From positions 248,001-312,000 of the forward strand of contig NZ_LR217698.1 of the NCBI RefSeq assembly GCF_900698855.1: a DNA stretch of 64,000 bases, written 5' to 3'. Below are positions 48,528 to 59,212 of this stretch, one piece after another (position 1 is the first letter of the stretch; every line of letters begins with the position of its first letter). The position numbers and the translations under genes were made by a program. The notes below the pieces were generated by a model that had not been told where the DNA came from, did not search any database, and worked only from the letters and a program-made list of their open reading frames with translations. This DNA is from Erwinia_E haradaeae_F (GTDB lineage Bacteria; Pseudomonadota; Gammaproteobacteria; Enterobacterales; Enterobacteriaceae).

Positions 48528-49655
48528 TTAGTCCATAACTGTTTGATAAAGAGATATTAGTTTTTGAGTTAGATGATCAGAAGAAAGTGATATAGTTTTT
48601 TTCCGTATATAGTTGCTTATATGGCTAGAATATGTCGACGGCGGGAGATCCATAATGGCATCTCTAATTGAAGGAATGTTAAGTGCATCACAAATATAGC
48701 CGGTTTTACCAGATTCTATAAATTCCTTACCCCCGCAAGTAGTGGAAGTAATAATTGGTAAGCCACAAGCCATCGCTTCAAGAATCACATTGGGACCGGG
48801 ATCGTATAGAGATGGAAGAATGAGTCCGTCTGAAGCTTGATACCATTGGCACATATTATGTTTTATTCCAGCAAACATAATACGGTTAGTACAGCCAAGT
48901 TCATTAGCTATTTTTTTGTATTTTTCTTCTTTTTTATCTCTTCCAATCACAATAAGATAGTAGTGTGTCATTGCTACTGCATGGATTGCAGCTGCAAGTC
49001 CTTTACGTTCAAAACCAGAGCCAACATAGATGAGTATACGCGACTGTAATGGGAGATGGAGTTGTTTTCGAATATTGATTTTTTCTTGTTCATTAGCAGG
49101 AATAAATTTTTTGGTATTAATCGAATTATAAATAACGTGAATTTTATTACTAGTTAGACCAAATCTTTCAATAATTTCTTTTTTTATCATTTTTGTATTA
49201 CATATCACTGCTTTAAGTTCTGGTGCTTGGTACATTTTATTTTCAGCTTCCATAATATAATTATGGAATTGACTGCTAAGTAGTATTTTTTGCCGCCATT
49301 TAGGTAGTATGCGACAACGTTGTTCTAACCAGATTTGATGGATACCGTCTCCTGCGCGATATATATGACATCCCGAAATCCTTTCATGGCTCTGAATAAG
49401 GTTAAAGTGTTTTCGCTTCCAGAGTGTACGAGCGGCTTTTGCAAAGCCTCGCTCTCGGCTTATACGTCCTAATTTGATTGGATTACATGGGTGAAAAGTA
49501 GAGTGTGTGAGATATTTTTTCGGCCATTTTCGTGCAATAATATGCAGATTAAGTTTTTGAAGTCCTGAGGCTTCTAGTATGTTGGTAATAAAATTTTCTG
49601 CTCCGCCATCAAAGCGATGTTGTTGTCTAACAATTACAAGTTGTATATTTTTCAT
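48528..49655 (-). CDS. wabG: LPS core galacturonosyl transferase, WabG type (GT4)
   Basis: WabG adds galacturonic acid to L,D-heptose II of the core in Klebsiella and Serratia. I use the ATG at 49653-49655 (MKNIQLVIVRQQHRFDGGAENF); 13 more codons are open upstream but neither start has a clear ribosome-binding site. The 375-residue product carries the family-specific blocks RISRERGFAKAARTLW, QSHERISGCHIYRAGDGIHQ, VGSGFERKGLAAAI and LYDPGPNVILEAMACGLPIITS. In the last of these the usual EX7E begins with Asp, as in the WaaG/WabG group. Its donor UDP-GalA could be made by Uge at 61.2 kb. Confidence 0.82.
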   Translation of the reverse strand: MKNIQLVIVRQQHRFDGGAENFITNILEASGLQKLNLHIIARKWPKKYLTHSTFHPCNPIKLGRISRERGFAKAARTLWKRKHFNLIQSHERISGCHIYRAGDGIHQIWLEQRCRILPKWRQKILLSSQFHNYIMEAENKMYQAPELKAVICNTKMIKKEIIERFGLTSNKIHVIYNSINTKKFIPANEQEKINIRKQLHLPLQSRILIYVGSGFERKGLAAAIHAVAMTHYYLIVIGRDKKEEKYKKIANELGCTNRIMFAGIKHNMCQWYQASDGLILPSLYDPGPNVILEAMACGLPIITSTTCGGKEFIESGKTGYICDALNIPSIRDAIMDLPPSTYSSHISNYIRKKTISLSSDHLTQKLISLYQTVMD

Positions 49656-50534
49656 AATGGATGATTTTAGTATATAATTTAGTTTTGGTGTCATATAAAA
49701 TTTAAGATATTGTTTTTATTTTTTAGAATAGATAGGTTTTAGATTAGGTAGAGTCATTACGTCTTAATTAATAAGATTGATTTCTAAGTTTATTAATTCA
49801 ACTTAGTATGGTATTAGTTTTCAGTCAGATAAGGTATAATATATTATATGTTCAATGATTAAGGTTGTTATTAATTAGAGAAATAGGTTCTGATAAAAAA
49901 TGATTTTTTTTAAATAAGATATTTTCTATTTCAACGCACAGTAAGGATAAGAGATAAAATGCATTTTATTCGTAAGATAACGTTCATCAATTTTAAGAAT
50001 TATTTGAACTGTTACTCACGGGGAAGAGTTCATATAATAGAATATTTTATTTTAAAAGGTATTGAAAGATGAAAAAAAATTTTCTTTATTTTGTTGATGC
50101 AGGAACGATTAATATCGAGAACAATATCAGTATTCCTTGGATCTTATAATAAGAATGTTTGATAGAACAAGCAGACATCTGTTAGGTTGAATAAAATGTA
50201 TTTTCGACATTATATGGTCATTAAGAGATCTTAGTCTTTTATTAATGGTTGCCTATGATAAGCTCAACCTTAAAATTTTAATTATTTATGGAAATAAATT
50301 CTATAATTAATATAGACTTGTTATTGATTTTATAGGACTTATCTTAGTTATAAGATATTTTTATGTAGATTTATGTTTACATAATATATTTTTTAAATCG
50401 CAAAAATTTAATATTATAAGTATATTTTTCTAAAAATCTCTTGGTCACTGGGTAAGAAATATATGTAAAGAGGTTAAAGTTCTATTAATTTATATGATAT
50501 GTTTCGTTTCTTAATATTTAGGGAATAGTACGAA
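49656..50534. other. Intergenic region wabG-pgm with seqA remnant
   Basis: About 880 bp between divergent genes. The seqA remnant described separately lies in the middle; the remainder is AT-rich and holds the promoters of wabG and pgm. Confidence 0.55.
50069..50185 (+). pseudogene. seqA: Probable C-terminal remnant of seqA
   Basis: SeqA sequesters newly replicated hemimethylated DNA. A 26-codon frame from 50069 reads KKNFLYFVDAGT, then ENNIS and IPWIL before two stops, then ECLIEQ in the same frame. In the same order the E. coli SeqA C-terminal domain has GRTRVYFAADEQT, KNGNQT, P.YWVIT and KCSMIEH (from memory). seqA lies directly upstream of pgm on the same strand in E. coli, exactly this position. 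The alignment needs deletions and spans two stop codons, so the gene is dead if the identification is right. The N-terminal part was not found. Confidence 0.45.
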
Positions 50535-52175
50535 ATGGGTTATAGCTTTCGAGCTGGTCAACCAGCCCGACAAAGTGATCTGATTAATATTGCGCAATTA
50601 ATTTCTCAGTATTATCTTTTTCATCCTCAATTAGGTAATATAGATCATGCAGTCAAATTTGGAACCTCTGGTCATCGTGGTAGCGCTGTGCGGTATAGTT
50701 TTAATGAGACGCATATTCTAGCTATTACTCAAGCTATTGCTGAAGAGCGTAGAAAAAAAGGTATAACTGGGCCTGTTTATGTAGGAAAAGATACGCATGC
50801 TCTGTCAGAGCCAGCAATGTATTCAGTATTAGAGGTTCTCGTTGCTAATGGTGTTAATGTCATTTTGCAAAAGGAAAATGATTATACTCCTACGCCTGCT
50901 ATTTCTCATTCTATCATTGAACACAATAAAAAAGTTAGTTTAAAAGCTGATGGGATCATTATTACTCCTTCACATAATCCACCAGGAGATGGTGGAATTA
51001 AATATAATTTACCAAATGGTGGGCCCGCTGACAGTCAATTTACAAAAATATTAGAAGTTCGTTCTAATTTTTTAATTCAAGATCAATTAAAAGAAGTACA
51101 ACGCTTGCCTTTTGAGCAGGTATTGGCAAGTGGTTATTTAGAGGAAAAGGATATACTTCAGTCTTATATTGAGGGTTTGTCGAAGATTATTGATATTCCG
51201 TCAATTCAGAAGGCCAATTTAAAGATTGGTGTTGATCCTTTAGGCGGATCTGGCATTAAATATTGGCAGTGTATTGCAGATTTTTATCAGATTGATTTAA
51301 CTATTGTTAATGATTCGATTGACCAAACATTTCGTTTTATGCATCTTGATCATGATGGGGTTATCCGCATGGACTGCTCATCAAAACTTGCTATGGCAGG
51401 TTTATTATCAGTGCGTAATCAATTTGATATATTATTTTCTAATGATCCAGATTATGATCGTTATTGTATTATTACTTCTGATGGAATGATGAGCGCTAAT
51501 CATTATCTTGTAGTAGCTATTCATTATCTATTTCGTCATCGGCCTCTATGGGGGGAAAATCTTGCTGTAGGAAAAACGGTAGTCTCTAGTAGTGTGATAG
51601 ATCGCGTAGTTCATGATTTGAATCGTCAGCTTATAGAAGTTCCAGTTGGGTTCAAATGGTTTGTCGATGGTTTGTCTAATGGAACCCTAGGTTTTTGTGG
51701 TGAAGAAAGTGCAGGTGCTTCATTCTTATGTTTTGATGGACAACCATGGTCAACTGATAAAGATGGTATTATCATGTGTTTGTTAGCAGCAGAAATTATG
51801 GCGGTTACCGGTAAAAATCCTCAACAATACTACAATGAGATTGTTAATTGCCTTGGTGAATTTAGTTATAATTGTTTACAGGTTCCTGTTACATCGATAC
51901 AAAAAAATTTTTTATCAGAATTATCACTTGATATGATTAGGTTTGATGTGTTAGCGGGTGATCTAATTATTAACAGTATAGTCATTGCGCCTGGCAATGA
52001 TGAGGCAATTGGTGGTCTGAAGGTAATGACTAAGAATGGTTGGTTTGTGTTACGCTCATCTGGTACTGAAGATTTTTATAAAATCTATTGTGAAAGTTTT
52101 ATTGGAGAGAATCACCGAAGAAAAATAGAAGAAGAAGTATTTGAGATGGTTAGATCTCTTATTCATTGTGTTTGA
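50535..52175 (+). CDS. pgm: Phosphoglucomutase
   Basis: Pgm interconverts glucose 6-phosphate and glucose 1-phosphate, feeding GalU and so UDP-glucose for LPS. The 546-residue product equals the E. coli length. It has RAGQPARQSDLIN (about residues 6-18), KFGTSGHRGS (about 41-50), the phosphoserine loop ITPSHNPPGDGG (Ser about 147), the metal-binding DPDYDR, GGEESAGASF and the phosphate-binding RSSGTEDFYKIYCES. All catalytic loops are intact. GGGAAT before the ATG is a modest binding site. It flanks wabG-wabH divergently and acts in the same pathway. Confidence 0.97.
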   Translation: MGYSFRAGQPARQSDLINIAQLISQYYLFHPQLGNIDHAVKFGTSGHRGSAVRYSFNETHILAITQAIAEERRKKGITGPVYVGKDTHALSEPAMYSVLEVLVANGVNVILQKENDYTPTPAISHSIIEHNKKVSLKADGIIITPSHNPPGDGGIKYNLPNGGPADSQFTKILEVRSNFLIQDQLKEVQRLPFEQVLASGYLEEKDILQSYIEGLSKIIDIPSIQKANLKIGVDPLGGSGIKYWQCIADFYQIDLTIVNDSIDQTFRFMHLDHDGVIRMDCSSKLAMAGLLSVRNQFDILFSNDPDYDRYCIITSDGMMSANHYLVVAIHYLFRHRPLWGENLAVGKTVVSSSVIDRVVHDLNRQLIEVPVGFKWFVDGLSNGTLGFCGEESAGASFLCFDGQPWSTDKDGIIMCLLAAEIMAVTGKNPQQYYNEIVNCLGEFSYNCLQVPVTSIQKNFLSELSLDMIRFDVLAGDLIINSIVIAPGNDEAIGGLKVMTKNGWFVLRSSGTEDFYKIYCESFIGENHRRKIEEEVFEMVRSLIHCV

Positions 52176-53490
52176 TAAAATAACGATGAAGTAATTAGTA
52201 AGGTAATTGTTATTATGATCTTTTTATATAATTTAATTACTAATTTATTTAATTTTTTAGAATTTTTATATAAATAAAATGGTTCTAATCATTTAATTTT
52301 CATAACAAATTATTTGAAGATTAATTTTATTTATAAAAGTGATTTTCAAATAAATAATAGTTAGTTAATCACGAAGTTTTAAATGATTCAGGTTTTTATA
52401 TTATTTAAGATATCAATATATAAAATGTTTAGTTTTAGTAAGGAAAAAGCGAGTAGTTCTATTAGGTCATATCGTATAAAAGTATTTTTATTAAATTTTA
52501 TAAAATATTACTTTATAGGTATAAAGTAATAGTATAATGATTTATTAGAGATCACTCTAAAAATATATTTTTATAGAAGATTTATTGAAAAGAGATGATT
52601 AAAAATTGTTTTGTTATAGGTGCGATATCTTATGTTAATGATAGTTACAATTTAATACTTTTATATTAGATTTATTCTAAGAGTTTTTCCAGTTTTTTTC
52701 ATTAGAGCAGTATAACTTGGATTGATAGACGTGTTGTTTTTTATTAATTTAGGCTTTATTCTATAAAGGGTTATAGAATCTAATATATATTATTAGGTGA
52801 TAATTTTATTGGTCATAATCTTCAATCGTATTGAATTGTTTTATTATTCGAAATTATGACTTGATAAATAGATAATGATGGAGTTTTAGGGTATTAATAG
52901 TTTTTTTTGTTTCTCTTATTAGGAATTTTTGCTTTATCAACTAAATAAACAATAAATTTTAGTTACGAATGAAAGAGAATATATGTAACGGATATATAGT
53001 TTTCACATAAGAAGTTCATTAATATTGTTAATAAGGCATGTTTTCTGACGTAATAAACTTATTTTATGATTGTGAGTAATTCACAAAGAGAGTCCGTACG
53101 AATCGATTATATCCATATTTTTGTAACGTGAGGTATGTAATTATAACTATTTATTTTTTCAAATATTTTAGTGTTTATAGTAATGGTATATGCATTTTAA
53201 CGTTTGTAATATTGTTTTATGGGGTATTACATTTCTTGTCTTCTAAAATGGATTATATTTAAATATGATATATGAGTTGAAGTTATTTTTTATCTTCATG
53301 TATAAGAAGTTGAAGGATATAGTCCGAAATAATTGATATAGTTATGAGCTATATAAACATAAATAATAATTACATATTATATTAATATTTTTTTGATCCA
53401 CATTTAATATAGTACAAAATTAAAATTTGTAGCATCTTGAATTGGTGCAATAAATATTGCAATGATTATTAATCTAAATAATAGATATTA
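52176..53490. other. Desert between pgm and galU
   Basis: About 1.3 kb between convergent genes. Only AT-rich DNA; a short dyad with GCAATAAATATTGC near 53448-53461 may mark the galU 3' end. No coding remnant was recognised. Confidence 0.5.
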
Positions 53491-54399
53491 TTAATTAATT
53501 ATCTCTATGGTCTTTTTTAACCACGTCCTAAAATCATTTCCAAGTGTTTGATGGTTTATTCCAAATTCAACAAAAGCTTGCATATAACCCAGTTTGTTAC
53601 CGCAGTCATAGCTCTTTCCTTTTAGATGATATGCCTCAATTTTTTCTTTTTCTATTAGCATTGCAAGTGTATCGGTGAGTTGAATTTCATTATTAGAGCC
53701 AATAGGTGTTTTAGATAGCAAAGGCCAGATTTCTTTGGAAAGTACATAACGTCCTACTACTATAAGATTTGATGGCGCTTTGTCTGCTGTGGGTTTTTCT
53801 ATTATATCTACTATGAAAGTTCTGTCACCTGGGTTTAATTGTGTTCCTCCACAGTCCACCACACCATAGGATGTGACATCCGTCATTCGTTCAACCATGA
53901 TTTGACTGTATCCTGTCTGATGAAATACTTCAATCATATTTGCTAGGTTATCTTTTGATAAATCTGATTCATGCTGACTTAGGATAACATCAGGAAGAAT
54001 CACCACAACCGGATTATATCCAATAACTGGCCATGCGCAACTCAAGGCATCTCCAAGTCCTTTAGTTATCTTCTGACGAACCTGAATAATATTAATATAT
54101 TTAGGACAGATAGAGTAGATTTCTTTTATGAGTTGTTTTTGAATGTGCTGTTCTAGTGTAGTTATTAATTGCAAATCAGCATCAAAATGATTTGCGATAG
54201 AAAATTTAGATGTATTTGTCACTAGAACAATGTCATTGATACCAGAAGAGACGCACTCATTTACGATATATTGAATAAGTGGTTTATCAACTAATGGTAA
54301 CATTTCTTTTGGTATTGCTTTTGTAGCAGGGAGCATTCGTGTTCCTAGTCCAGCAGCTGGAATAACTGCTTTGATTGTTTTTTGACTATATTGAGACAT
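53491..54399 (-). CDS. galU: UTP-glucose-1-phosphate uridylyltransferase
   Basis: GalU makes UDP-glucose from UTP and glucose 1-phosphate. The 302-residue protein equals E. coli. The nucleotide-binding start is AVIPAAGLGTRMLPATKAIPKEMLPLVDKP (about residues 12-41). Further blocks are QGLGDA-type KGLGDALSCA, VILPDVIL with the metal-binding Asp, YGVVDC, EKP and GNKLGYMQAFVEFGI near the C-terminus. UDP-glucose is the donor for WaaE and, after oxidation by Ugd (not in the window), the precursor for Uge. It stands alone. Confidence 0.97.
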   Translation of the reverse strand: MSQYSQKTIKAVIPAAGLGTRMLPATKAIPKEMLPLVDKPLIQYIVNECVSSGINDIVLVTNTSKFSIANHFDADLQLITTLEQHIQKQLIKEIYSICPKYINIIQVRQKITKGLGDALSCAWPVIGYNPVVVILPDVILSQHESDLSKDNLANMIEVFHQTGYSQIMVERMTDVTSYGVVDCGGTQLNPGDRTFIVDIIEKPTADKAPSNLIVVGRYVLSKEIWPLLSKTPIGSNNEIQLTDTLAMLIEKEKIEAYHLKGKSYDCGNKLGYMQAFVEFGINHQTLGNDFRTWLKKTIEIIN

Positions 54400-54841
54400 G
54401 GTGCTTACTCTTTTTAACTTATTTGAGGTTTTATCATCTTATAACAAATAAAGACAAGATAAACATAATTTGCATTAGGATTATAATTCTTGTAGATTGT
54501 TGATTAGGTTTAGTGGCTCTTTAATTTAGTACTAGATAAATTTTACTTAGATTATGCATGATCATTATTATCTTATTTTGGAGTATAAGTATAGAAGAGT
54601 CTAGTTTGAGTGTGGTTATAGTCAATAGAATTGAAATTTTATAAAATTTGGTTTACTATTAGGCATCAGATATTGTCACACTATGGTAATAATACGATGG
54701 TTTCTAAATGATTTAGGAGCTTTGAAGTAGTCTAAAATAGACTAAAAGTATTTTTTTATTGTATATGTACAAAAATATATTATTAAAACATGAGTATGTA
54801 ATAAATATTAATATCTATTCTAACAATTAAGGAGATAATAA
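54400..54841. other. Intergenic region galU-grxD
   Basis: About 440 bp between divergent genes; holds both promoters. No other feature is visible. The grxD start is preceded by AAGGAGAT, a strong ribosome-binding site. Confidence 0.6.
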
Positions 54842-55180
54842 ATGAGTATTGTTGAAAAAATTCAGAGACAGATTTCTGAGAACCCTATTCTGTTATATAT
54901 GAAAGGCTCTCCTCGACTGCCAAGTTGTGGTTTTTCGGCTCAAGCTGTTCAGGCTCTAGAAGCATGCGGAGAGCGCTTTGCATATATAGATGTCCTGAAG
55001 AATCCGGATATTCGTTCTGAGATGCCAAAGTATGCAAATTGGCCAACTTTTCCTCAGTTATGGATTAATGGTGAATTGTGTGGAGGTTCTGATATTATCA
55101 TAGATATGTTTCAAAGCGGTGAACTGCAAAAGTTAATTAAAGACACTCTTCGTAAGAGAACTGCTTCTCTAGAAGAATAG
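54842..55180 (+). CDS. grxD: Monothiol glutaredoxin, CGFS type
   Basis: GrxD (Grx4) binds and delivers [2Fe-2S] clusters with glutathione and BolA-like partners. The 112-residue product (E. coli 115) has the single-Cys active site CGFS (residues 29-32) preceded by MKGSPRLPS, the cis-Pro region NWPTFPQLWINGELCGGSDI (about 69-88) with the glutathione-binding Thr-Phe-Pro, and a helical C-terminus. A strong AAGGAG site lies 6-7 bases before the ATG. It is the only Fe-S trafficking gene in the window and may support YfaE. Its 3' end is folded into a terminator stem. Confidence 0.97.
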   Translation: MSIVEKIQRQISENPILLYMKGSPRLPSCGFSAQAVQALEACGERFAYIDVLKNPDIRSEMPKYANWPTFPQLWINGELCGGSDIIIDMFQSGELQKLIKDTLRKRTASLEE

Positions 55181-55196
55181 AGAAGAATTTATTTTA
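55164..55196 (+). terminator. Terminator overlapping the grxD stop codon
   Basis: Stem 55164-55171 with 55178-55185 (8 bp, 6-nt loop) followed by AATTTATTTTAT. The stop codon TAG lies within the stem. Confidence 0.65.
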
Positions 55197-55612
55197 TAGA
55201 TCATTTAATTTTAAATTGCATGATAGTTTTACCGAAAGGTACATAACATAATATTATGATTGACTATTATTGTAATGAAAGATGCAATAATTATAAGCGA
55301 AACACATAAAGTTTATTTAAGGGATTGTTATTGAATTGGATTTTAATCATGTAATCTTATTGTTATGATTAAAAGTTATATGCATCTAAGAGATTGATAG
55401 CACTAAAGAGATATATTTTAACATAATTTTTACATAATTGACAATATAGTCAATCGATTGAATGATATTAATTATTAAGGAGGAAAAGACCTTAAAAAAT
55501 AGTATTTTTTATAATATAACGCTTCTTTAATAAGAATATATTTCATTAATATAGATTATATTGTTAGTATTTTTAATACAATTAAATAGGATTAAAGGAT
55601 TGTGGTTAGTCG
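55197..55612. other. Intergenic region grxD-pgpC
   Basis: About 415 bp. It contains a perfect Shine-Dalgarno-like TAAGGAGG at 55476-55483 with no start codon in reach, possibly the relic of a lost gene or chance. Otherwise nothing is visible. Confidence 0.5.
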
Positions 55613-56239
55613 ATGCGAAAGCGTGTGATCTTTTTTGATCTCGATGGTACGTTACATCGAGAAGATATGTTTGGCTCTTTTATATTATGGCTTCTATGGC
55701 GTCAACCGTTGAATTGTTTTTTGCTAATTTTTATTTTTCCTATAATTGGATGCGTTTTTTTAGTACAAGGTTATTCATCGCGATGGTTAACAAGTCTTCT
55801 TCTTTGGTCTATTACATTTGGACACAGTGAATCCACTCTTACAAAGAGAGAAGAGCAATTTGCTAATTGGTTTAGGAAGTACCTCACTCCTTTTCCGAAA
55901 GTACAAGAACATCTAATACAGCATATTTCTTCTGTAGACACTGAAGTTTGGTTAATTACTGGTTCACCTAGGCGTCTCGTAGAGATCGTATATGGTAATT
56001 CGTATTTTCTTCCTCGAGTAAAACTTCTTGCGAGCCAGATGGTAAGGTTTTGTGGGGGAAGAGCACTTTTAGTTCGTTGTGTAGGATATGAAAAAGTGTT
56101 ACAATTGGAGTTAATACTTGGTAAACCTTTAAATATTAAAATTGGTTATAGCGATAGTAAAATGGATGATCCTTTATTATTTTTTTGTCGAAATGCTTTC
56201 CGTATCTCTTCATCAGGGGAGTTAACAAAGATTAAATAA
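55613..56239 (+). CDS. pgpC: Phosphatidylglycerophosphatase C
   Basis: PgpC (YfhB) removes phosphate from phosphatidylglycerophosphate to give phosphatidylglycerol. It is a HAD-superfamily phosphatase attached to the inner membrane. The 208-residue protein (E. coli about 211) has motif I FFDLDGTLHREDMFGSF (Asp9, Asp11), a hydrophobic segment (about 30-52), motif II LITGSPRRLVE and motif III GYSDSKMDDPLL. All HAD motifs are intact. E. coli has three PgpP enzymes; if the others are lost, this one is the sole route to phosphatidylglycerol here. It works downstream of PlsB in the same pathway. Confidence 0.93.
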   Translation: MRKRVIFFDLDGTLHREDMFGSFILWLLWRQPLNCFLLIFIFPIIGCVFLVQGYSSRWLTSLLLWSITFGHSESTLTKREEQFANWFRKYLTPFPKVQEHLIQHISSVDTEVWLITGSPRRLVEIVYGNSYFLPRVKLLASQMVRFCGGRALLVRCVGYEKVLQLELILGKPLNIKIGYSDSKMDDPLLFFCRNAFRISSSGELTKIK

Positions 56240-58624
56240 CTAAACTATGGATGTTATAATGTATCATAGTTTTTTATATAAAATCAGTTTTTCTTTTTTT
56301 TTAAAAGTTTAGATTTTTGTATTATTTATGGTTCTTATTATCATATCTTCAATATCATAATATTTAGATTTTTTTTGGTATTTTTATCATTTGTTTGGAC
56401 ATGATATTCTTATTATATTTCGTGATTTAGTAAAAATTTACAATAATATATTGTTTATATAAACATATTTATATTTACGACTGCTTAGTGTAATTATAAT
56501 TGTGTTTAATTTTACTTACATCTTATGAGAATACTTTTAGTATTAGATGTTAACTAGTTAGTAATTTTTTAATTCTTGTAACATATGTAATCAATTTTAT
56601 TTTGTTTTAATTTAAAATATTTTATTTTAAAGGTAGGAGTTGGTTTTTGATATAGTGATTTAATGTGATTGGATTTAATGAAAACTAGATGAACACTAAT
56701 TTATATGATAATTTCTTTTAGAAAGATTAGAAATGTTAGATAACATGATTCAGGTATTAATACCACAGAACTATATGTACTATAGACATAGTATTTAGAC
56801 TGATTTATGTAAAAATTAATGAGATGTATTATAGTAAAGTCCTTAAATTTTGATTGAGATTTGTATTTTAATATAAAGCATAGAACTGATTGGTGTAAAG
56901 TGTGCCTACAAAGTTTTAGGCGTGCCTAATAGGTTGGAGTTCTTTGTGTTATTTTTATTTATATATGATAGGCTCTGATTAATGAAGGTTTTTTATACTA
57001 ATATTAATGATTATTTTATAATACATATTAAATACTTCTTCTTTTGTTGTTTTATGAAGAAATAGATCATAGTCTATTTTGTCTATCTTTAATTTAAAGG
57101 TTAGGTTTAGGTCATAGAAAATATTGATATTCAAGTTTTATAGGTCATTTAATCTCTTTTAATGGTTTTAAAAAAAAATTAGAAACTGTTGCAAGTGGAT
57201 GAATTATATTTTGAGGAAGAGTATATTAATGTTTATGAAATACTATATGAGATGAGTGTATTGGTAGCAATGTGATTCGCTAACGAGAATTGTTGTTGAG
57301 ATAAATTAATATTTATTTTAGAAATATTGATTGCTTTATTCATGAATTACATTGACTAGATAATGGAAGAATAAAACTACTAAATTCATTTTAGAATGAA
57401 GATTCTATCAAGATACTCAAGAAATAGATTTTGTATTATCATTCTTATAATAGATTATACGAAAACTTTTTTAGATTAGCATAGAAAAGTAGATTTATAA
57501 GTTTTATTTTCTGCTAGAAGAGAAATAGGCATAATTTCGTTATTATTTTATCTCTAATTTAATCAGAGATAAGTCATATTAATGGAAAATTTATATACAT
57601 CAAGTTATTTGTTAGTTGATTGATAACTTTGTGTAAAGCATGTTTAGAATCTTTAATATCTGGTCTAGAAGAAGGCGCGTAATTATATTGAAAGTTGTTA
57701 TGTAATCTGTTTTTATTTAAATAGTAAGATTTGTATTTAAGGTAAAATATTCTTGTTTTTAATATAGTAAGCATATCCATGCTGGATTGTTTTATTCTTA
57801 ATTACAATATTGCATTTAAATATAATATATTAAACTTACAATTATTCCATAATGATATAATTTTATGTGAGCTTTATAGGGTCTTCATAATACAAATATT
57901 AATTTCCTATTTATTTAATAAAATTTTATATGCACAGGAATGTTTAGTTACTTTAGAGGTGGTAAGTTTTTTATGAGTTATTAATTTGTTTTAGGCATAA
58001 AGCAAATCAGTGGTAATGTTGATATATTTCATTAGAAATTAGAATGAAATTTACATAAATATGCCATATTGTGATCAGATGATAATTGGTCTATTGTAAG
58101 CTTTATTTATTTTAGTTAAATTAATAATGCAATCATAAGGAAAAGATATAGATATATTATACATGACGGATTAATAGAATTATAAATAGACATAGTAAAA
58201 AGATAATCTATATAGAATTATTGATCTTAAGTCTTAGCATAGGATGGTTTAATCTGGATTTATAAAAATAAGATAATATACATTTTCTAGAAAGAAAATC
58301 TATATTATTATATTAAATAATATTTTATATTTGAACTAATTTATGAAGTCAGATTAAATATCACTAAGGTCATATTACAGGATATTGATTAATGTTATTC
58401 ATTGATTGCAATAAGGGTGTAAAGAAAATTCAATTATAGATATCTATAATGTTTATATAACTTTCTTTTATATCAATTGGTTTATGAGAATTTGTTATTA
58501 ATCAATTATAAAATATGCAATGAGTATATAATGATAGTTAGTATCAGGTCTGTGATAATACATTGTATCTGATTAACTCATTCTGATAGGTTTATAGTTT
58601 TTTTAAAGAGGTTTTGTTTCATTT
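56240..58624. other. 2.4 kb desert between pgpC and plsB
   Basis: AT-rich, no gene supported. Two frames of 65-68 codons (57574-57780 minus, 57779-57976 plus) have endosymbiont-desert composition and no recognisable motif. A 28-codon plus-strand stretch starting near 57189 looks acidic and protein-like but matches nothing I know. In E. coli dgkA is divergent from plsB; I see no remnant of it. Confidence 0.5.
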
Positions 58625-59212
58625 ATGTTGGATTAGCGAAAGCTATACTATAATTTATGGCAATTTTGTATGAGAATTTTAGTAAAAAGCACAGTCATTC
58701 CTGATAATCTAACATATGAACTGGATATCGATAGATCTCAACCAAGGGGTATATGTCTTATCTCATGAGTCACAAGTTGATTTATTTACATTGCAAACGA
58801 AGTGTCGTAAGAAAAATCTTCCTGATTCATTAGAAGAATGGGGGCGTTGATGATAAGAATATACCAGATGTTGTATTTATGCATAAAAACAAGTTTCTTT
58901 TCTCATCTTTACCAATCTTTAGATTTAGTAAGTTTTTTTGCATTATGCTATGGACCTAAAGAATAAGAATTCTGACATTAATATTCAAATTGTGTTTGTT
59001 TCTATAATATTTGGTCGTTCTTTACTTAGAGAACGAAAAAATAAGAAAGCGTGTATTCTTATGTAACGTTAAATAGTATATATAAACTTTTAATTATATT
59101 TTTAGGTTGTGATAGTTTTATTCGTTTTTTAAGATTAGAGTTACTGTATTATTTTATAATGAATACCTAGAAAAGAGAAAGGGACTCTAAGGTTCTGATA
59201 AGAGTAGTTCGT
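58625..59212 (+). pseudogene. plsB: Decayed N-terminal third of plsB
   Basis: The first 196 codons of plsB are still readable, but only across four frames shifts and two stops. Starting at ATG 58625 (with AAAGAGG upstream) they align with E. coli PlsB almost without gaps. TAG at 58634-58636 replaces Trp4. One extra G in the run 58746-58749 and one in the run 58840-58844 each shift the frame by +1. A missing T in the run 58933-58939 and a missing A between 59036 and 59048 each shift it by -1. A second TAG stands at 59168-59170. Readable blocks are ILVKS, ELDIDRSQP, VDLFTLQTKC, LPDSLEE, VVFMH, INIQIVFVSIIFGR and GCDSFIRF. The net frame is restored before 59213. Confidence 0.9.

Noticed and set aside
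55476..55483. Perfect Shine-Dalgarno TAAGGAGG
   Set aside because: No ATG, GTG or TTG start at a usable distance with a following open frame; pgpC starts 130 bp later.
57574..57976. Two adjoining 65-68-codon frames on opposite strands in the pgpC-plsB desert
   Set aside because: Both are rich in Ile/Leu/Asn/Tyr, have no motif, and frames of this size are expected by chance in several kilobases of such DNA.
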